Source: an uncultured Oceanospirillaceae bacterium
GTDB taxonomy: Bacteria > Pseudomonadota > Gammaproteobacteria > Pseudomonadales > Balneatricaceae
Length of the DNA stretch: 45,802 nucleotides
NCBI GenBank assembly: GCA_937136055.1
Contig: CAKZOD010000016.1
Coordinates: forward strand, 1 to 45,802
Reading direction: 5' to 3'
Positions 1-8,843 of the stretch are shown here, in pieces. Position numbers and translations under genes: made by a program. How positions within the stretch are numbered: the first letter of the stretch is position 1; every line of letters starts with the position of its first letter. Under the pieces are notes generated by a model. The model saw only the letters and a program-made list of their open reading frames with translations, was not told where the DNA came from and made no database searches.

Positions 1-25
1 TTCATAGTGTTACCTAAATTGATGT

Positions 26-44
26 GAGGTGAGAATATCACCTC
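26..44. terminator. Hairpin upstream of the lol locus, possible terminator
   Basis: A 7-bp perfect stem (GAGGTGA / TCACCTC) closes a 5-nt loop. No run of T follows on either strand, so if it ends transcription from a gene left of the window it is a weak terminator. The other 160 bases before the first gene show no reading frame that I can support. Confidence 0.3.
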
Positions 45-205
45 TAATTAGGTGGCCAAATTTACTGTACCACTACAAAGTGTTACATGGCGTATTAAAT
101 GATCTAGGTGTTGAACTTTTTAAGGGCGCCGTGATCTTTTTGAAAAGTTTGATTTTTTGTTGATTTTGTTAGAGTTAAGCTAGCATTTATGTTCTAATCG
201 CGCGC

Positions 206-1447
206 ATGTTTAAACCATTTTCTCTCTACGTAGGCTTGCGGTATACCGCAGCTAAGCGTAACAATAATTTTATTTCGTTCATCTCTTTAGTCTCTATGTT
301 GGGGTTGATGTTAGGTGTCGCCGCGCTAATTGTCGTACTTTCTGTGATGAACGGTTTCGATCGTGAATTACGTGGGCGAATTCTAGGCATGGTGCCTCAC
401 GCATCCATTACAGGCTATGATGCAAATATTGCCGACTGGCGTGATCTTGCTACTCAAATTGAGCAAGACCCTCGCATTATTGCCAGTGCGCCCTTTATAC
501 GCACTCAGGGAATGCTGACAAACTCTGGGCAAGTTAAGCCCGCTTTTGTACAGGGCATTGATCCTGAAGTTGAAAAAAGTGTCTCCATTGTGACTGACCA
601 TATTCAAGCTGGAGACTGGCAAGATCTAGTGGCAGGCGAGTTCAATATAGTGCTGGGTGACATTCTGGCAGCGCAATTAGGCGCCACTATTGGTGATAAA
701 GTCACTTTAGTGCTTCCAGAGGCATCAGTCAGTATTGCAGGTGTTACACCTCGCCTGAAACGCTTTACAGTGGTCGCAACCTTTTCGGTTGGTGCTGAAC
801 TTGATAGTACCTTAGCCTATATCCACATTGATGATGCCGCGCGCATTAAACGAATGAAAGGGGTGGAAGGGATTCGTTTGTCGTTTAACGATCTATTCAA
901 AGCGCCGGTTGCTGTTAGAGACATTGCGGTTAAGTTGCCGGGGATTTATCAAATATCTGATTGGACACGTACCCAAGGTAATCTTTTTCAAGCGATTCAA
1001 ATGGAAAAGCGTATGGTCGGTTTGCTGCTCTTTTTAATCGTGTTTGTCGCCGCTTTTAATATCGTATCCACCCTAGTAATGGTCGTTACTGATAAGAAAT
1101 CAGATATCGCAATTTTGCGTACATTAGGTGCAACACGTGGCTTGATCATGCGTATATTTATGGTGCAAGGCATTGTGATAGGCAGCTTTGGAACGCTTTT
1201 AGGTACTATTTTAGGCGTCACTTTAGCGTTGACTATTAGTGATGTTGTCACTTTCTTTGAGCGTACCTTTGGTATCCAAGTATTAAGCCCCGATGTTTAC
1301 TTTATCAGTGATCTACCTTCACAGCTTATCTGGAATGATGTGTTTGTGATTGTTAGTGTCGCATTTGCAATTAGTTTCTTGGCAACTATCTACCCGGCTT
1401 TTATGGCCTCTCGTACCCAACCTGCAGAGGCGCTTCGCTATGAGTGA
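206..1447 (+). CDS. lolC: Lipoprotein-releasing ABC transporter permease (LolC/LolE/LolF family)
   Basis: Inner-membrane subunit of the Lol complex, which extracts mature lipoproteins from the inner membrane and hands them to LolA. The 413-residue product has the family layout: an N-terminal membrane helix (about residues 20-50, with the family segment LGVAALIVVLSVMNGFD), a large periplasmic domain, and three C-terminal helices (about 265-405). Residues 185-192 (TPRLKRF) lie where LolC carries its LolA-binding hook. The stop overlaps the lolD start by 8 bp, so the two are translationally coupled. In Pseudomonas the order is lolC-lolD-lolE followed by DUF2062; here DUF2062 follows lolD directly. 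The single permease may therefore act as a homodimer of LolF type. Naming it LolC rather than LolE or LolF is uncertain; the family is not. Confidence 0.9.
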   Translation: MFKPFSLYVGLRYTAAKRNNNFISFISLVSMLGLMLGVAALIVVLSVMNGFDRELRGRILGMVPHASITGYDANIADWRDLATQIEQDPRIIASAPFIRTQGMLTNSGQVKPAFVQGIDPEVEKSVSIVTDHIQAGDWQDLVAGEFNIVLGDILAAQLGATIGDKVTLVLPEASVSIAGVTPRLKRFTVVATFSVGAELDSTLAYIHIDDAARIKRMKGVEGIRLSFNDLFKAPVAVRDIAVKLPGIYQISDWTRTQGNLFQAIQMEKRMVGLLLFLIVFVAAFNIVSTLVMVVTDKKSDIAILRTLGATRGLIMRIFMVQGIVIGSFGTLLGTILGVTLALTISDVVTFFERTFGIQVLSPDVYFISDLPSQLIWNDVFVIVSVAFAISFLATIYPAFMASRTQPAEALRYE

Positions 1448-2117
1448 TGTCTTAGTTTGCGATAACATTTGCCGCACCTTTAGCGAGGCAGGGCGCACTT
1501 TAAATGTACTCAATAATATCTCCTTTAGTATTGCCAAGGGTGAGCGCGTAGCGATTATGGGAGCATCTGGCTCTGGTAAAACGACACTGCTTAATACATT
1601 GGGGGGGCTTGAATCTCCTACCTCTGGTAATGTTCAAATTGGGGGCGAATCTCTCTATCAAACATCAGAGCGAAAGCGTACACAACTGCGTAACAAGCAA
1701 TTAGGTTTTGTTTATCAGTTCCATCATTTGTTACCTGAATTTGATGCCCTTGAAAATGTTGCCATGCCTTTGTTACTTGCCAATACACCAAAGAAGCAAG
1801 TGATAGAAAGTGCCACTGAGTTATTAAAGACGGTTGGTTTAGGTGAAAGACTTCATCATAAACCAGCGCAACTTAGTGGTGGTGAAAGGCAGCGTGTTGC
1901 AATAGCGAGGGCGCTAGTGACGAAACCTGCTTGTGTGTTGATGGATGAGCCAACCGGTAACTTAGATAGCCAAACGGCGTTAGAGGTACAAGCGTTGATG
2001 GATCAACTAAATAGCCAGTATCAAATATCTTTTGTGATAGTGACTCACGATGAAAAGCTAGCCCAGCGCATGGATAGAACACTAATTCTTAAAGATGGCG
2101 ATATCAGCCAGCGCTAA
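1440..2117 (+). CDS. lolD: Lipoprotein-releasing system ATP-binding protein LolD
   Basis: ATPase subunit that powers lipoprotein release. The 225-residue protein shows Walker A (GASGSGKTT), the ABC signature (LSGGERQRVAIARAL), Walker B with switch (LMDEPTGNLD) and the H-loop (VTHD). The frame is open further upstream, but the ATG at 1440 is chosen because MSDVLVCDNICRTF matches the family N-terminus and gives an ATGA-type overlap with the permease gene. Length agrees with LolD proteins (about 230 residues). It forms a two-gene operon with the permease. Confidence 0.95.
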   Translation: MSDVLVCDNICRTFSEAGRTLNVLNNISFSIAKGERVAIMGASGSGKTTLLNTLGGLESPTSGNVQIGGESLYQTSERKRTQLRNKQLGFVYQFHHLLPEFDALENVAMPLLLANTPKKQVIESATELLKTVGLGERLHHKPAQLSGGERQRVAIARALVTKPACVLMDEPTGNLDSQTALEVQALMDQLNSQYQISFVIVTHDEKLAQRMDRTLILKDGDISQR

Positions 2118-2126
2118 TCCATTACT

Positions 2127-2151
2127 TGCTCTATCAGTAACTGGTAGAGCA
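2127..2151 (+). terminator. Hairpin after lolD, possible terminator
   Basis: Ten bases past the lolD stop, TGCTCTA and TAGAGCA form a 7-bp inverted repeat around an 11-nt spacer. There is no T-run, so termination would be weak. A separate 12-bp perfect palindrome, GTTTGATCAAAC, lies at 2206-2217 between this hairpin and the convergent DUF2062 gene. Confidence 0.3.
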
Positions 2152-2237
2152 TCTATCGCTCAATTGAGTAATCCTTCCAGTTTATTCTGCACCTTTTGAT
2201 CGTTTGTTTGATCAAACCGTTTGCTTAGATAGCAGTG

Positions 2238-2753
2238 CTATTTATGGCGAGAGCGGCGTTTTTTCCAGTGACTTCTTACATGCCAAACCCAAAACGCATT
2301 GATCGAAAAATAAGCCAGTATTGAAAATACAACAGCGCAGAACAGTGAGCCTGTAATTAACGGCATCCAGATAGCAGCAAGCTCAGACATTATATATTCA
2401 TAGCTAAAAGACATCTCGATATGTAGTGATTCAGTGCCCAGCAGCATTGTGCCGACTTTATAGGTGAAGTAAAAGATAGGCGGGATAGTGATAGGGTTGG
2501 TAATCCAGACTAAACTGACTGATACCGCTAAGTTTGATCGCACTAAAATAGCAAAGAATGCCGCAACAAGCATTTGCATGGGTATCGGCAAGAAGGCACA
2601 GAAGATTCCCACCATAAAAGCTCTAGCAACAGATTTTCTGTTTAAGTGCCAAAGGGAAGGGTGTTGTAAATATTTGCTGAGCCATCTTAAAGAAGGGTTA
2701 TTTCTTAAGCTGTGCTCATTAGGCATGTACTTTTTAATTAATTTGCGCGGCAT
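2238..2753 (-). CDS. DUF2062 domain inner-membrane protein
   Basis: A 171-residue membrane protein of the DUF2062 family. Basic ends (start MPRKLIKKYMP, end SHWKKRRSRHK) flank several hydrophobic helices. Family-typical segments are FMVGIFCAFLPIPMQM and the ITNPITIPPIFYF stretch. Its biochemical role is unknown. In Pseudomonas-type genomes it sits between the lol locus and comEC, exactly as here, though on the opposite strand to both. A role in envelope or LPS biology is a guess from that synteny. Confidence 0.85.
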   Translation of the reverse strand: MPRKLIKKYMPNEHSLRNNPSLRWLSKYLQHPSLWHLNRKSVARAFMVGIFCAFLPIPMQMLVAAFFAILVRSNLAVSVSLVWITNPITIPPIFYFTYKVGTMLLGTESLHIEMSFSYEYIMSELAAIWMPLITGSLFCAVVFSILAYFSINAFWVWHVRSHWKKRRSRHK

Positions 2754-3007
2754 AGTAAAACTTTGTAGAACGAGTGATCTATATTATGCACATGAACTAT
2801 TATTTAGCTAGTGAAATCCCGTTGAGTTGAACGATATTTAGGGCCTGTTTTAAACGTTTATAGTGAGCCTTCTCATTGTAGAGGTATTTGCTCTATTAGC
2901 TAGCTCAATGGAGGCATAAGCTGATTGTATACTACGGTTAAATGACGAATTAAAACACAAAAGATCTTACCTTAAGTGTTTCAATAAAAAGAAATAAAGA
3001 GGGTTTT

Positions 3008-5371
3008 ATGCCTGTTTATGGTGGTGTGTTTCTTGCAGCTGTTTTTGTTGTTGCATATCTTAGAGAGTTGCCAAGCTTTGCGGTGTTAGGCGCCTTTTCT
3101 GCACTACTGATATTCGCTTTTGTGTTGTTTAGATTTAACACCTTTCGTGAAGCTTCTTTCCACCTTCGAAAATTACCGACACTACTCTTTGTATTTAGCT
3201 GTGTATTTGTCATCAGCGCTTTGCACGGCCACTATTTATTGTCTGAGTTGTTTGATGATAGGCGTTATTCAAGAGAGTGTGCTGTGACAGGGGTTGTAAT
3301 AGGTATTGTTAAACATCCCCAGTATTTAACCACAGGTGCTAAATCTCGCGTAACGCGCTTTCAGCTCAAACCAGAGGTGGTGCACTGTGGTGAGAGTGCT
3401 TTACAGTTAAATACATTGAGCCTCAGCTTATATAGTAAAGGTGTTAGTCGTAAGAAGCGTGATGTAGAGCATAGAATAAGAGCGGGAGATAAACTATCGC
3501 TACGGGTGAAATTAAAGACTCCAAGATCACACTTTAGTGAATCAGTATTTGATTTTAAATTATGGGCGATGAATAACAATATTAGTGCGACGGGGTATGT
3601 GCGCGAAGTGATTCGTATTGAGAAAAATGATTCCTATCTCTACTCGATACGTGACCGGCTCTCTGAGCATATTGCTAAGCTTTCGATATCAGCACAGGCA
3701 AAAGCTAGCTTAAACGCTTTAGTACTCGGTAATAAACAATTTCTAACGGATCAGCAGTGGCAGTGGTTAAGGGCGACAGGTACGGTGCATTTATTAGTTG
3801 TCAGCGGCTTGCATATCGCAATTGTTGTGGCAATAGGTTGGTGGTTAGGAGTTGCATTGAGGGCTCTCTGGCAAATGCTTGGCAAGGTATTACCAATCGC
3901 TATAAGGTTGACCTTGTTGCCAGAATTTATGGCGCTGAGTTTAAGTTTTGGCTATATGCTATTGGCAGGCGCTGGTCTATCAACACAGCGAGCATGGTTG
4001 ATGGCGTTTATTATGTTGTTGGGAAACAGCTTTTCAATGTCGTTAACGTTATGGCAGAGGTGGTGGCTTGCGCTTATTCTGATTGTCAGTTGGCAGCCGC
4101 TAAGTGTGTTATCCGCTGGATTGTGGTTGTCTTTTTTGGCTGTGGCCAGTTTAATTTGCTTGCAAGGTCTGCGAGCACAAAATCCTAAATGGTCACTTTT
4201 GTTGGCGAGCCAGTTTGGTGTGTGGCTGGCATTGATGCCGTTATTACTGTTATTTTTTAAGCAGCTTTCGCTTATATCGCCTTTCGTCAATATTATTGCG
4301 ATCAGTTATGTATCGCTTCTCGTTATACTGTTAGTGCCTGCATTAACGTTAAGTTTACTCAGCATTGAGCTGCCTTTGCAGTGGTTGATGGTATTAGTTG
4401 ATTATTTTTGGATAGCTCTTTCACATATTGCCAGCTATACACAAAGTACAGTTATTCAATTATTTAAGCTGGAAGAGGGAGCGATACTCGTTTTGGCAAT
4501 GGCTTGTTTTTGTGTGCTATTGCCCATTTCACTCAGGCTTAAAAGTATTGTGCTTGTTTGCTGGCTAGTGGTTGTTTTCCCTAAATACCCCGCGGCAAAC
4601 TTGCAAGGCAGTGAATTTAAATTATCAGTCATCGATGTCGGGCAGGGGCTGGCGGTACTTGTACAAACTCAAGGTCGGCAATTGCTGTATGACACAGGAG
4701 CATCTTTTGCGTCTGGTTTTAATTATTTTGAGCGAAACATCAAGCCCTTTCTAGATAATCGACAAATCAGCGTTTTAGATCGTTTAGTGATTAGTCATAC
4801 CGATAATGACCACAGTGGTGGGCTTTTGTATGCCCAGCAGCAATTACAAGTAAAACAGCTAGATAGTGAAATTACAGCGGTTAAGAAGATCAAACATGCA
4901 CGCTGTAAAAGTAATCAGCGCTGGCAATGGCAAGGAGTTGGTTTTCACTATCGACACCCTGCGCTGGTTAATGTTTCTAAAACCAATAACCGATCTTGTG
5001 TGCTGCAAGTTTCAAATTCTAATTGTAGTGTGCTGATTATGGGGGATGCAGAGCGGCGCATTGAGGAGCAGTTAATCTCAAATATTTATAACACAGAAAT
5101 AAAGCATAAGGTTTTAGTGGTTGGTCATCACGGTAGCAATACTTCGACAAGCCAATACCTACTAGATCAAGAGCAATTTACGAGTGCTATTATCAGCAGT
5201 GGCTATGCCAATCGTTATGGTCATCCACACCCAAAAGTATTAAAGCGGCTGGCGCAAAAAGAGATACAAGTCTACCGTACAGATCTTGAAGGAACGATTA
5301 CTGTGAAAGCAGATAGTGAAGGCTGCCAGATAAGCGCCTATCGATTGAAAAATAAGCGCTTTTGGTGGTAA
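3008..5371 (+). CDS. comEC: ComEC/Rec2 family DNA internalisation protein
   Basis: Predicted inner-membrane channel that carries single-stranded DNA during natural transformation. The 787-residue protein has N-terminal helices and a DUF4131 region (about 1-200), the multi-helix Competence domain (the motif VVSGLHIAIV is near residue 262), and a C-terminal metallo-beta-lactamase domain. That domain has its metal motif HTDNDHSGG near residue 596 and a second motif VGHHGSNTS. Length matches family members (about 750-800). A good ribosome site (AGAGGG) precedes the ATG. It is intact, which suggests selection for DNA uptake, but no other competence gene lies in the window. Confidence 0.93.
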   Translation: MPVYGGVFLAAVFVVAYLRELPSFAVLGAFSALLIFAFVLFRFNTFREASFHLRKLPTLLFVFSCVFVISALHGHYLLSELFDDRRYSRECAVTGVVIGIVKHPQYLTTGAKSRVTRFQLKPEVVHCGESALQLNTLSLSLYSKGVSRKKRDVEHRIRAGDKLSLRVKLKTPRSHFSESVFDFKLWAMNNNISATGYVREVIRIEKNDSYLYSIRDRLSEHIAKLSISAQAKASLNALVLGNKQFLTDQQWQWLRATGTVHLLVVSGLHIAIVVAIGWWLGVALRALWQMLGKVLPIAIRLTLLPEFMALSLSFGYMLLAGAGLSTQRAWLMAFIMLLGNSFSMSLTLWQRWWLALILIVSWQPLSVLSAGLWLSFLAVASLICLQGLRAQNPKWSLLLASQFGVWLALMPLLLLFFKQLSLISPFVNIIAISYVSLLVILLVPALTLSLLSIELPLQWLMVLVDYFWIALSHIASYTQSTVIQLFKLEEGAILVLAMACFCVLLPISLRLKSIVLVCWLVVVFPKYPAANLQGSEFKLSVIDVGQGLAVLVQTQGRQLLYDTGASFASGFNYFERNIKPFLDNRQISVLDRLVISHTDNDHSGGLLYAQQQLQVKQLDSEITAVKKIKHARCKSNQRWQWQGVGFHYRHPALVNVSKTNNRSCVLQVSNSNCSVLIMGDAERRIEEQLISNIYNTEIKHKVLVVGHHGSNTSTSQYLLDQEQFTSAIISSGYANRYGHPHPKVLKRLAQKEIQVYRTDLEGTITVKADSEGCQISAYRLKNKRFWW

Positions 5372-5562
5372 ATGAGCCCTGCAAGCTGAGCTTTGTTAAA
5401 AAAGCAAACTGGGGTTAGTTTACACAAGCCAAATGTTATAAAAGTAATTATACTTAGAGCGCTTTTTTCAATTTATTCGATATTCAAATCTGCGCATAAC
5501 AAATTGATGGTCATCTTATCATAGAGGCCGTGTTGTGAAGATTATATACAAGGAGATGTTAA

Positions 5563-6174
5563 GTGCTTGAAGTGCTTTTGTCAGGTGGTTGGTTAATGAT
5601 ACCTATCTTAATCTGCTCTGTTTTGTCACTTGCTATTAGCTTAGAAAGGTTATTAGTCTTGCGTGTCAAAAAGGTTGCGCCGAAGGATTTAATGTCGAAC
5701 ATCTGGTTGTTAATTAACAATGGCCATATGACCAATGAAAGAATGGAAGACATTAAGCAACAGAGCCCACTGGGTGCCGTTATTGTTGCTGGTTATAAAA
5801 ATGCCAACCAATCTCGCGAGCGTATGCAAGAGAGCATTCAAGAAACTGCTAGCATTGTGGTACATGATTTAGAGCGTAACTTAACGGCGTTAGGTACGGT
5901 CGCTGCTATAGCGCCTTTACTGGGGTTGCTGGGTACCGTTATAGGTATGATAAAAGTTTTCTCAACGATTATGATTCAAGGTAGCGGTGATGCCACTATT
6001 TTAGCAGGTGGGATATCAGAAGCGTTGATTACCACTGCAGCGGGTATGTCTGTGGCAATACCGACACTGATTTTTCACCGCTATTTTCATCGAAAAGTGG
6101 ACACTTTAGTACTGGAAATGGAGCAAGAGGCGGTTAAACTTGTAGATAGCGTGCATGGTCAACAACATGACTAG
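5563..6174 (+). CDS. exbB: ExbB/TolQ/MotA-type proton channel protein
   Basis: Proton-channel subunit that couples the proton motive force to outer-membrane transport or envelope work through its ExbD partner. The product is 203 residues with three hydrophobic helices (about 8-28, 108-132 and 150-172). The conserved core reads LGTVAAIAPLLGLLGTVIGMIKVF, followed by GGISEALITTAAGM. The GTG start at 5563 is supported by AGGAG eight bases upstream. exbD follows after about 45 bases. The exbB-exbD-lpxK-ycaR-kdsB order is conserved in Pseudomonas-like bacteria; no tonB gene is adjacent. Confidence 0.92.
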   Translation: MLEVLLSGGWLMIPILICSVLSLAISLERLLVLRVKKVAPKDLMSNIWLLINNGHMTNERMEDIKQQSPLGAVIVAGYKNANQSRERMQESIQETASIVVHDLERNLTALGTVAAIAPLLGLLGTVIGMIKVFSTIMIQGSGDATILAGGISEALITTAAGMSVAIPTLIFHRYFHRKVDTLVLEMEQEAVKLVDSVHGQQHD

Positions 6175-6218
6175 CAGTTGTTTATTGACAGTTCTCGTTA
6201 GCGGCTTTGGGGCTATTT

Positions 6219-6653
6219 ATGAAGTTTAAGCGTCGCCCTCGCCAAGATACTGATGTGAATATGATGCCGCTGATTGATATCGTGTTCTTGTTGTTGATTT
6301 TCTTTATGGTATCCACCACATTTACCAAAGAGTCACGTATCGGGTTGAACTTGCCGCAAGCGAAGCAAAGCGCAGAAGCGACGATTGAGGCGAAAACAAT
6401 AGAAGTGATCATTGATGCCCAAGGTGTTTTTTACATCGAAAAGCAGCGTCTATTAAGTAATGATAAGCCTAGCGTTAAACAGGCACTAAAAACCCACCTT
6501 GAAAAAGCTTTTACAGAGACTGGCAAAGTGCCTAAATTGATCATCAGTGCAGATGCGGCGACCGCTCATCAATATGTAGTGACAACGATGGATTTAGCTG
6601 GCCAGCTGGGCTTTGGCAAGTTAAGCATCAGCACTTTGAAACTCGATAATTAG
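6219..6653 (+). CDS. exbD: ExbD/TolR biopolymer transport protein
   Basis: Partner of ExbB. The protein has a short cytoplasmic N-terminus, one transmembrane helix carrying the essential aspartate (motif MMPLIDIVFLLLIFFMV, about residues 14-30) and a periplasmic domain. I prefer the ATG at 6219 (MKFKRRPRQD, 144 residues) to an in-frame TTG at 6207, because the ATG start matches family N-termini. It ends just before lpxK, with 3 or 15 bases between depending on the lpxK start, so the two are probably co-translated. Confidence 0.92.
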   Translation: MKFKRRPRQDTDVNMMPLIDIVFLLLIFFMVSTTFTKESRIGLNLPQAKQSAEATIEAKTIEVIIDAQGVFYIEKQRLLSNDKPSVKQALKTHLEKAFTETGKVPKLIISADAATAHQYVVTTMDLAGQLGFGKLSISTLKLDN

Positions 6654-6668
6654 CTATTGATAGCCACT

Positions 6669-7754
6669 ATGAATCTGACAGACGCTTGGTACGATAAAAA
6701 CACTCGTTGGCCGCTTTTACTCCAGCCACTGGAGTGGCTCTACTGTTCACTTGCAAAATCCCAAAAGCGAAAAAAGCTAGCTCAGCAATGGCAGCCCCCT
6801 TGTCCACTTATTGTTGTTGGAAATATCACTGTCGGCGGCACCGGTAAAAGCCCGTTAACGATTGAGTTGATCGATATATTACAGCGACAAGGTTATAAAG
6901 TGGGTGTGGTCAGTCGTGGCTACAAAGCGAAGATTGAGCGGTTTCCTCATCAAGTCACAGTGCATGATGAAACAGCACAAGTAGGTGATGAGCCTTTAAT
7001 GATTGTGAAGCGCACACAAGTTAACTTAGTGATAGATCCCAATCGAGTGCGTGCTTGCCAATATTTGCTAGCTAATAATGACTGTGATGTGATTATCAGT
7101 GATGATGGGTTACAGCACTATGCGATGGGACGTGATATTGAAATATGTGTTGTCGATAGTGCCAGAGGGTTAGGTAATGGTCATTGCATGCCGGTGGGGC
7201 CTTTAAGAGAGCTACCTTCGCGTTTGCAAAGTGTTGATTACATAATCCAAAATGGTATAAAACTAGATGGTAAAGAGCCTGATAGTAAAAAGCCAGATAG
7301 CAAAAAGCAAAACAATAAAATTTTACCATGGCTTAATCAGCAGGGGCTCGCACCTTGCTTTAATATGCAGCTTAAACCTCTAGCGTGGCAACAGTTAAAC
7401 ACGGAACAAATTTTGAGCTTTGATCAGTTCAATCAGCTTATCAGTGATAATAGTTATCAAGTGAGTGCATTTGCAGGTATTGGCAACCCACAGCGGTTTT
7501 TTAACAGTGTGGAGGAGCTCGGTATTCATGCTAAAACACAAAGTTTTGCCGATCATTATCAGTACAGTGCAGCAGATTTTGCGCAGCTCAATGATAAAAG
7601 TGTGTTGTGTATGACAGAGAAAGATGCGGTTAAATGTGAAAACTATGTGCCAGCGCAGAGTTATTATCTTAAAATAGCCGCACAGTTAGAGCCTGATTTT
7701 ATCCAGCGCTTGTGTGAACAGCTTAAAAAAGTTACTGAACAAAAACGCGCTTAG
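6669..7754 (+). CDS. lpxK: Tetraacyldisaccharide 4'-kinase LpxK
   Basis: Phosphorylates the 4' position of the lipid A disaccharide precursor to give lipid IVA at the inner membrane. The P-loop is visible as VGNITVGGTGKSPLT, followed by VGVVSRGY and the DDGLQH motif. The ATG at 6669 gives 361 residues; a TTG at 6657 would add four. Around residues 200-214 there is an unusual hydrophilic insertion, DGKEP-DSKKP-DSKKQ, encoded by three 15-bp tandem units at 7266-7310. It lies in the segment between the DDGLQH region and the C-terminal half and keeps the frame. The next genes are ycaR and kdsB, as in E. coli. Confidence 0.95.
   Translation: MNLTDAWYDKNTRWPLLLQPLEWLYCSLAKSQKRKKLAQQWQPPCPLIVVGNITVGGTGKSPLTIELIDILQRQGYKVGVVSRGYKAKIERFPHQVTVHDETAQVGDEPLMIVKRTQVNLVIDPNRVRACQYLLANNDCDVIISDDGLQHYAMGRDIEICVVDSARGLGNGHCMPVGPLRELPSRLQSVDYIIQNGIKLDGKEPDSKKPDSKKQNNKILPWLNQQGLAPCFNMQLKPLAWQQLNTEQILSFDQFNQLISDNSYQVSAFAGIGNPQRFFNSVEELGIHAKTQSFADHYQYSAADFAQLNDKSVLCMTEKDAVKCENYVPAQSYYLKIAAQLEPDFIQRLCEQLKKVTEQKRA
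7266..7310 (+). repeat. Three 15-bp in-frame tandem units inside lpxK
   Basis: The units are GATGGTAAAGAGCCT, GATAGTAAAAAGCCA and GATAGCAAAAAGCAA, three diverged copies of a five-codon block (DGKEP, DSKKP, DSKKQ). Because the period is a multiple of three, copy number can change without breaking LpxK. A similar 15-bp triple repeat occurs in the guanylyltransferase gene near 16.2 kb. Confidence 0.85.
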
Positions 7755-7802
7755 TGAGCGTTCGTCATAAATGTACAATTGAATATAGTGAGAGAGAACA
7801 TA

Positions 7803-7988
7803 ATGGACAAAAATTTGTTAGATATATTGGTTTGTCCGGTATCTAAAGCACCTGTTGAATGGGACAAAGAGAACCAAGAGTTGGTATGTCGCAGCAGTGG
7901 TTTAGCTTATCCTATCAGAGATGGCATTCCAGTAATGTTAGAAACGCAAGCGCGTACTTTAGGCACTGATGAGAGATTGAAAAAGTAA
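7803..7988 (+). CDS. ycaR: Trm112/YcaR family small zinc-ribbon-like protein
   Basis: A 61-residue Trm112-family protein closely following the E. coli YcaR pattern: [15 protein letters not shown], then [22 protein letters not shown] and a TDE tail. Only some of the family's metal cysteines are kept (VCPV and LVCR). The ATG at 7803 is chosen because a purine-rich site (GAGAGAGAA) lies directly upstream and the N-terminus fits; an upstream in-frame start would add eight atypical residues. Its stop overlaps the kdsB start by one base (TAATG), so the two are coupled. The bacterial function is not settled. Confidence 0.9.
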   Translation: MDKNLLDILVCPVSKAPVEWDKENQELVCRSSGLAYPIRDGIPVMLETQARTLGTDERLKK

Positions 7989-8758
7989 TGGATTACACTA
8001 TTGTTATACCCGCGCGCTTTGCTTCTACCCGTTTTCCAGGGAAGCCTTTAGCAGATATTCTAGGTAAACCTATGATCCAACATGTGTACGAGAGAGCCAT
8101 TAAATCTCAGGCCGCTCAGGTTGTGATCGCAACGGATGACAAGCGTATTGAAGAAGTCGCTTTAGCCTTTGGCGCGCAAGTGTGTATGACCAGTAGTGAA
8201 CATTTATCTGGGACTGATCGATTACAGGAAGTAGCTGAGCAACTTGGCTTAGCGGATGATCACATTGTTGTTAACGTACAAGGTGATGAGCCACTTATTC
8301 CCCCTACAGTGATCGATCAAGTTGCCAGGAATCTTGCTGAGAATAACCAGGCAAGTATCGCCACTTTATGTGAGCCGATTAGCGATCTTGATGATTTGCT
8401 AAACCCAAATGTAGTGAAAGTCACCACTGATAATACAGGTTTGGCATTGTGTTTTAGCCGTGCCCCCATTCCTTGGCCCCGTGATGCGTTTAATCAAAAG
8501 CAAATGCCAACACAGTTACCAGAAGGGTTTGAGTGGCTTAGGCATATAGGTATCTATGCGTATCGTGTCTCGTTGCTCAATCAATATGTGACATGGGATG
8601 CAGCACCAATAGAATTGACTGAATCTTTAGAGCAGCTACGCGCAATGCACTATGGCAAGCGTATTCACGTTGCCAGCGCATTAGAAGCTATGCCAGCCGG
8701 AATCGATACGCCAGCTGATTTAGAACGTTTAGTGAATCACCTAACATCTCTGCACTAG
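7988..8758 (+). CDS. kdsB: 3-deoxy-manno-octulosonate cytidylyltransferase KdsB
   Basis: Activates Kdo with CTP to give CMP-Kdo for the inner core of LPS. The 256-residue product has the nucleotide-binding start [15 protein letters not shown], the segment [13 protein letters not shown], and the conserved RHIGIYAYR and ESLEQLRAM(H) regions. Length equals E. coli KdsB within a few residues. It is the last gene of the exbB-to-kdsB operon and is followed by a strong bidirectional terminator. Confidence 0.96.
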   Translation: MDYTIVIPARFASTRFPGKPLADILGKPMIQHVYERAIKSQAAQVVIATDDKRIEEVALAFGAQVCMTSSEHLSGTDRLQEVAEQLGLADDHIVVNVQGDEPLIPPTVIDQVARNLAENNQASIATLCEPISDLDDLLNPNVVKVTTDNTGLALCFSRAPIPWPRDAFNQKQMPTQLPEGFEWLRHIGIYAYRVSLLNQYVTWDAAPIELTESLEQLRAMHYGKRIHVASALEAMPAGIDTPADLERLVNHLTSLH

Positions 8759-8811
8759 CGAGAACTTGATTATAAAAGCAAAGCTTTGTTGTTCGCTTAA
8801 TTCAAATTGAT

Positions 8812-8843
8812 AAAAGCGCTATTGCTCAAGTGATAGCGCTTTT
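8812..8843. terminator. Bidirectional terminator between kdsB and the binding-protein gene
   Basis: An 11-bp perfect stem (AAAAGCGCTAT / ATAGCGCTTTT) with a 10-nt loop and T-runs readable on both strands. The stop codon of the minus-strand gene (8819-8821) lies inside the left arm, so the last codons of that gene and the terminator share sequence. It serves both convergent genes. Confidence 0.8.

Noticed and set aside
3757..4290. Out-of-frame open frames inside comEC on both strands
   Set aside because: They overlap the clear ComEC reading frame, which has continuous domain motifs on both sides.
5372..5562. Fur box in front of exbB
   Set aside because: The AT-rich region has no convincing 19-bp Fur-type palindrome, so iron control is not claimed.
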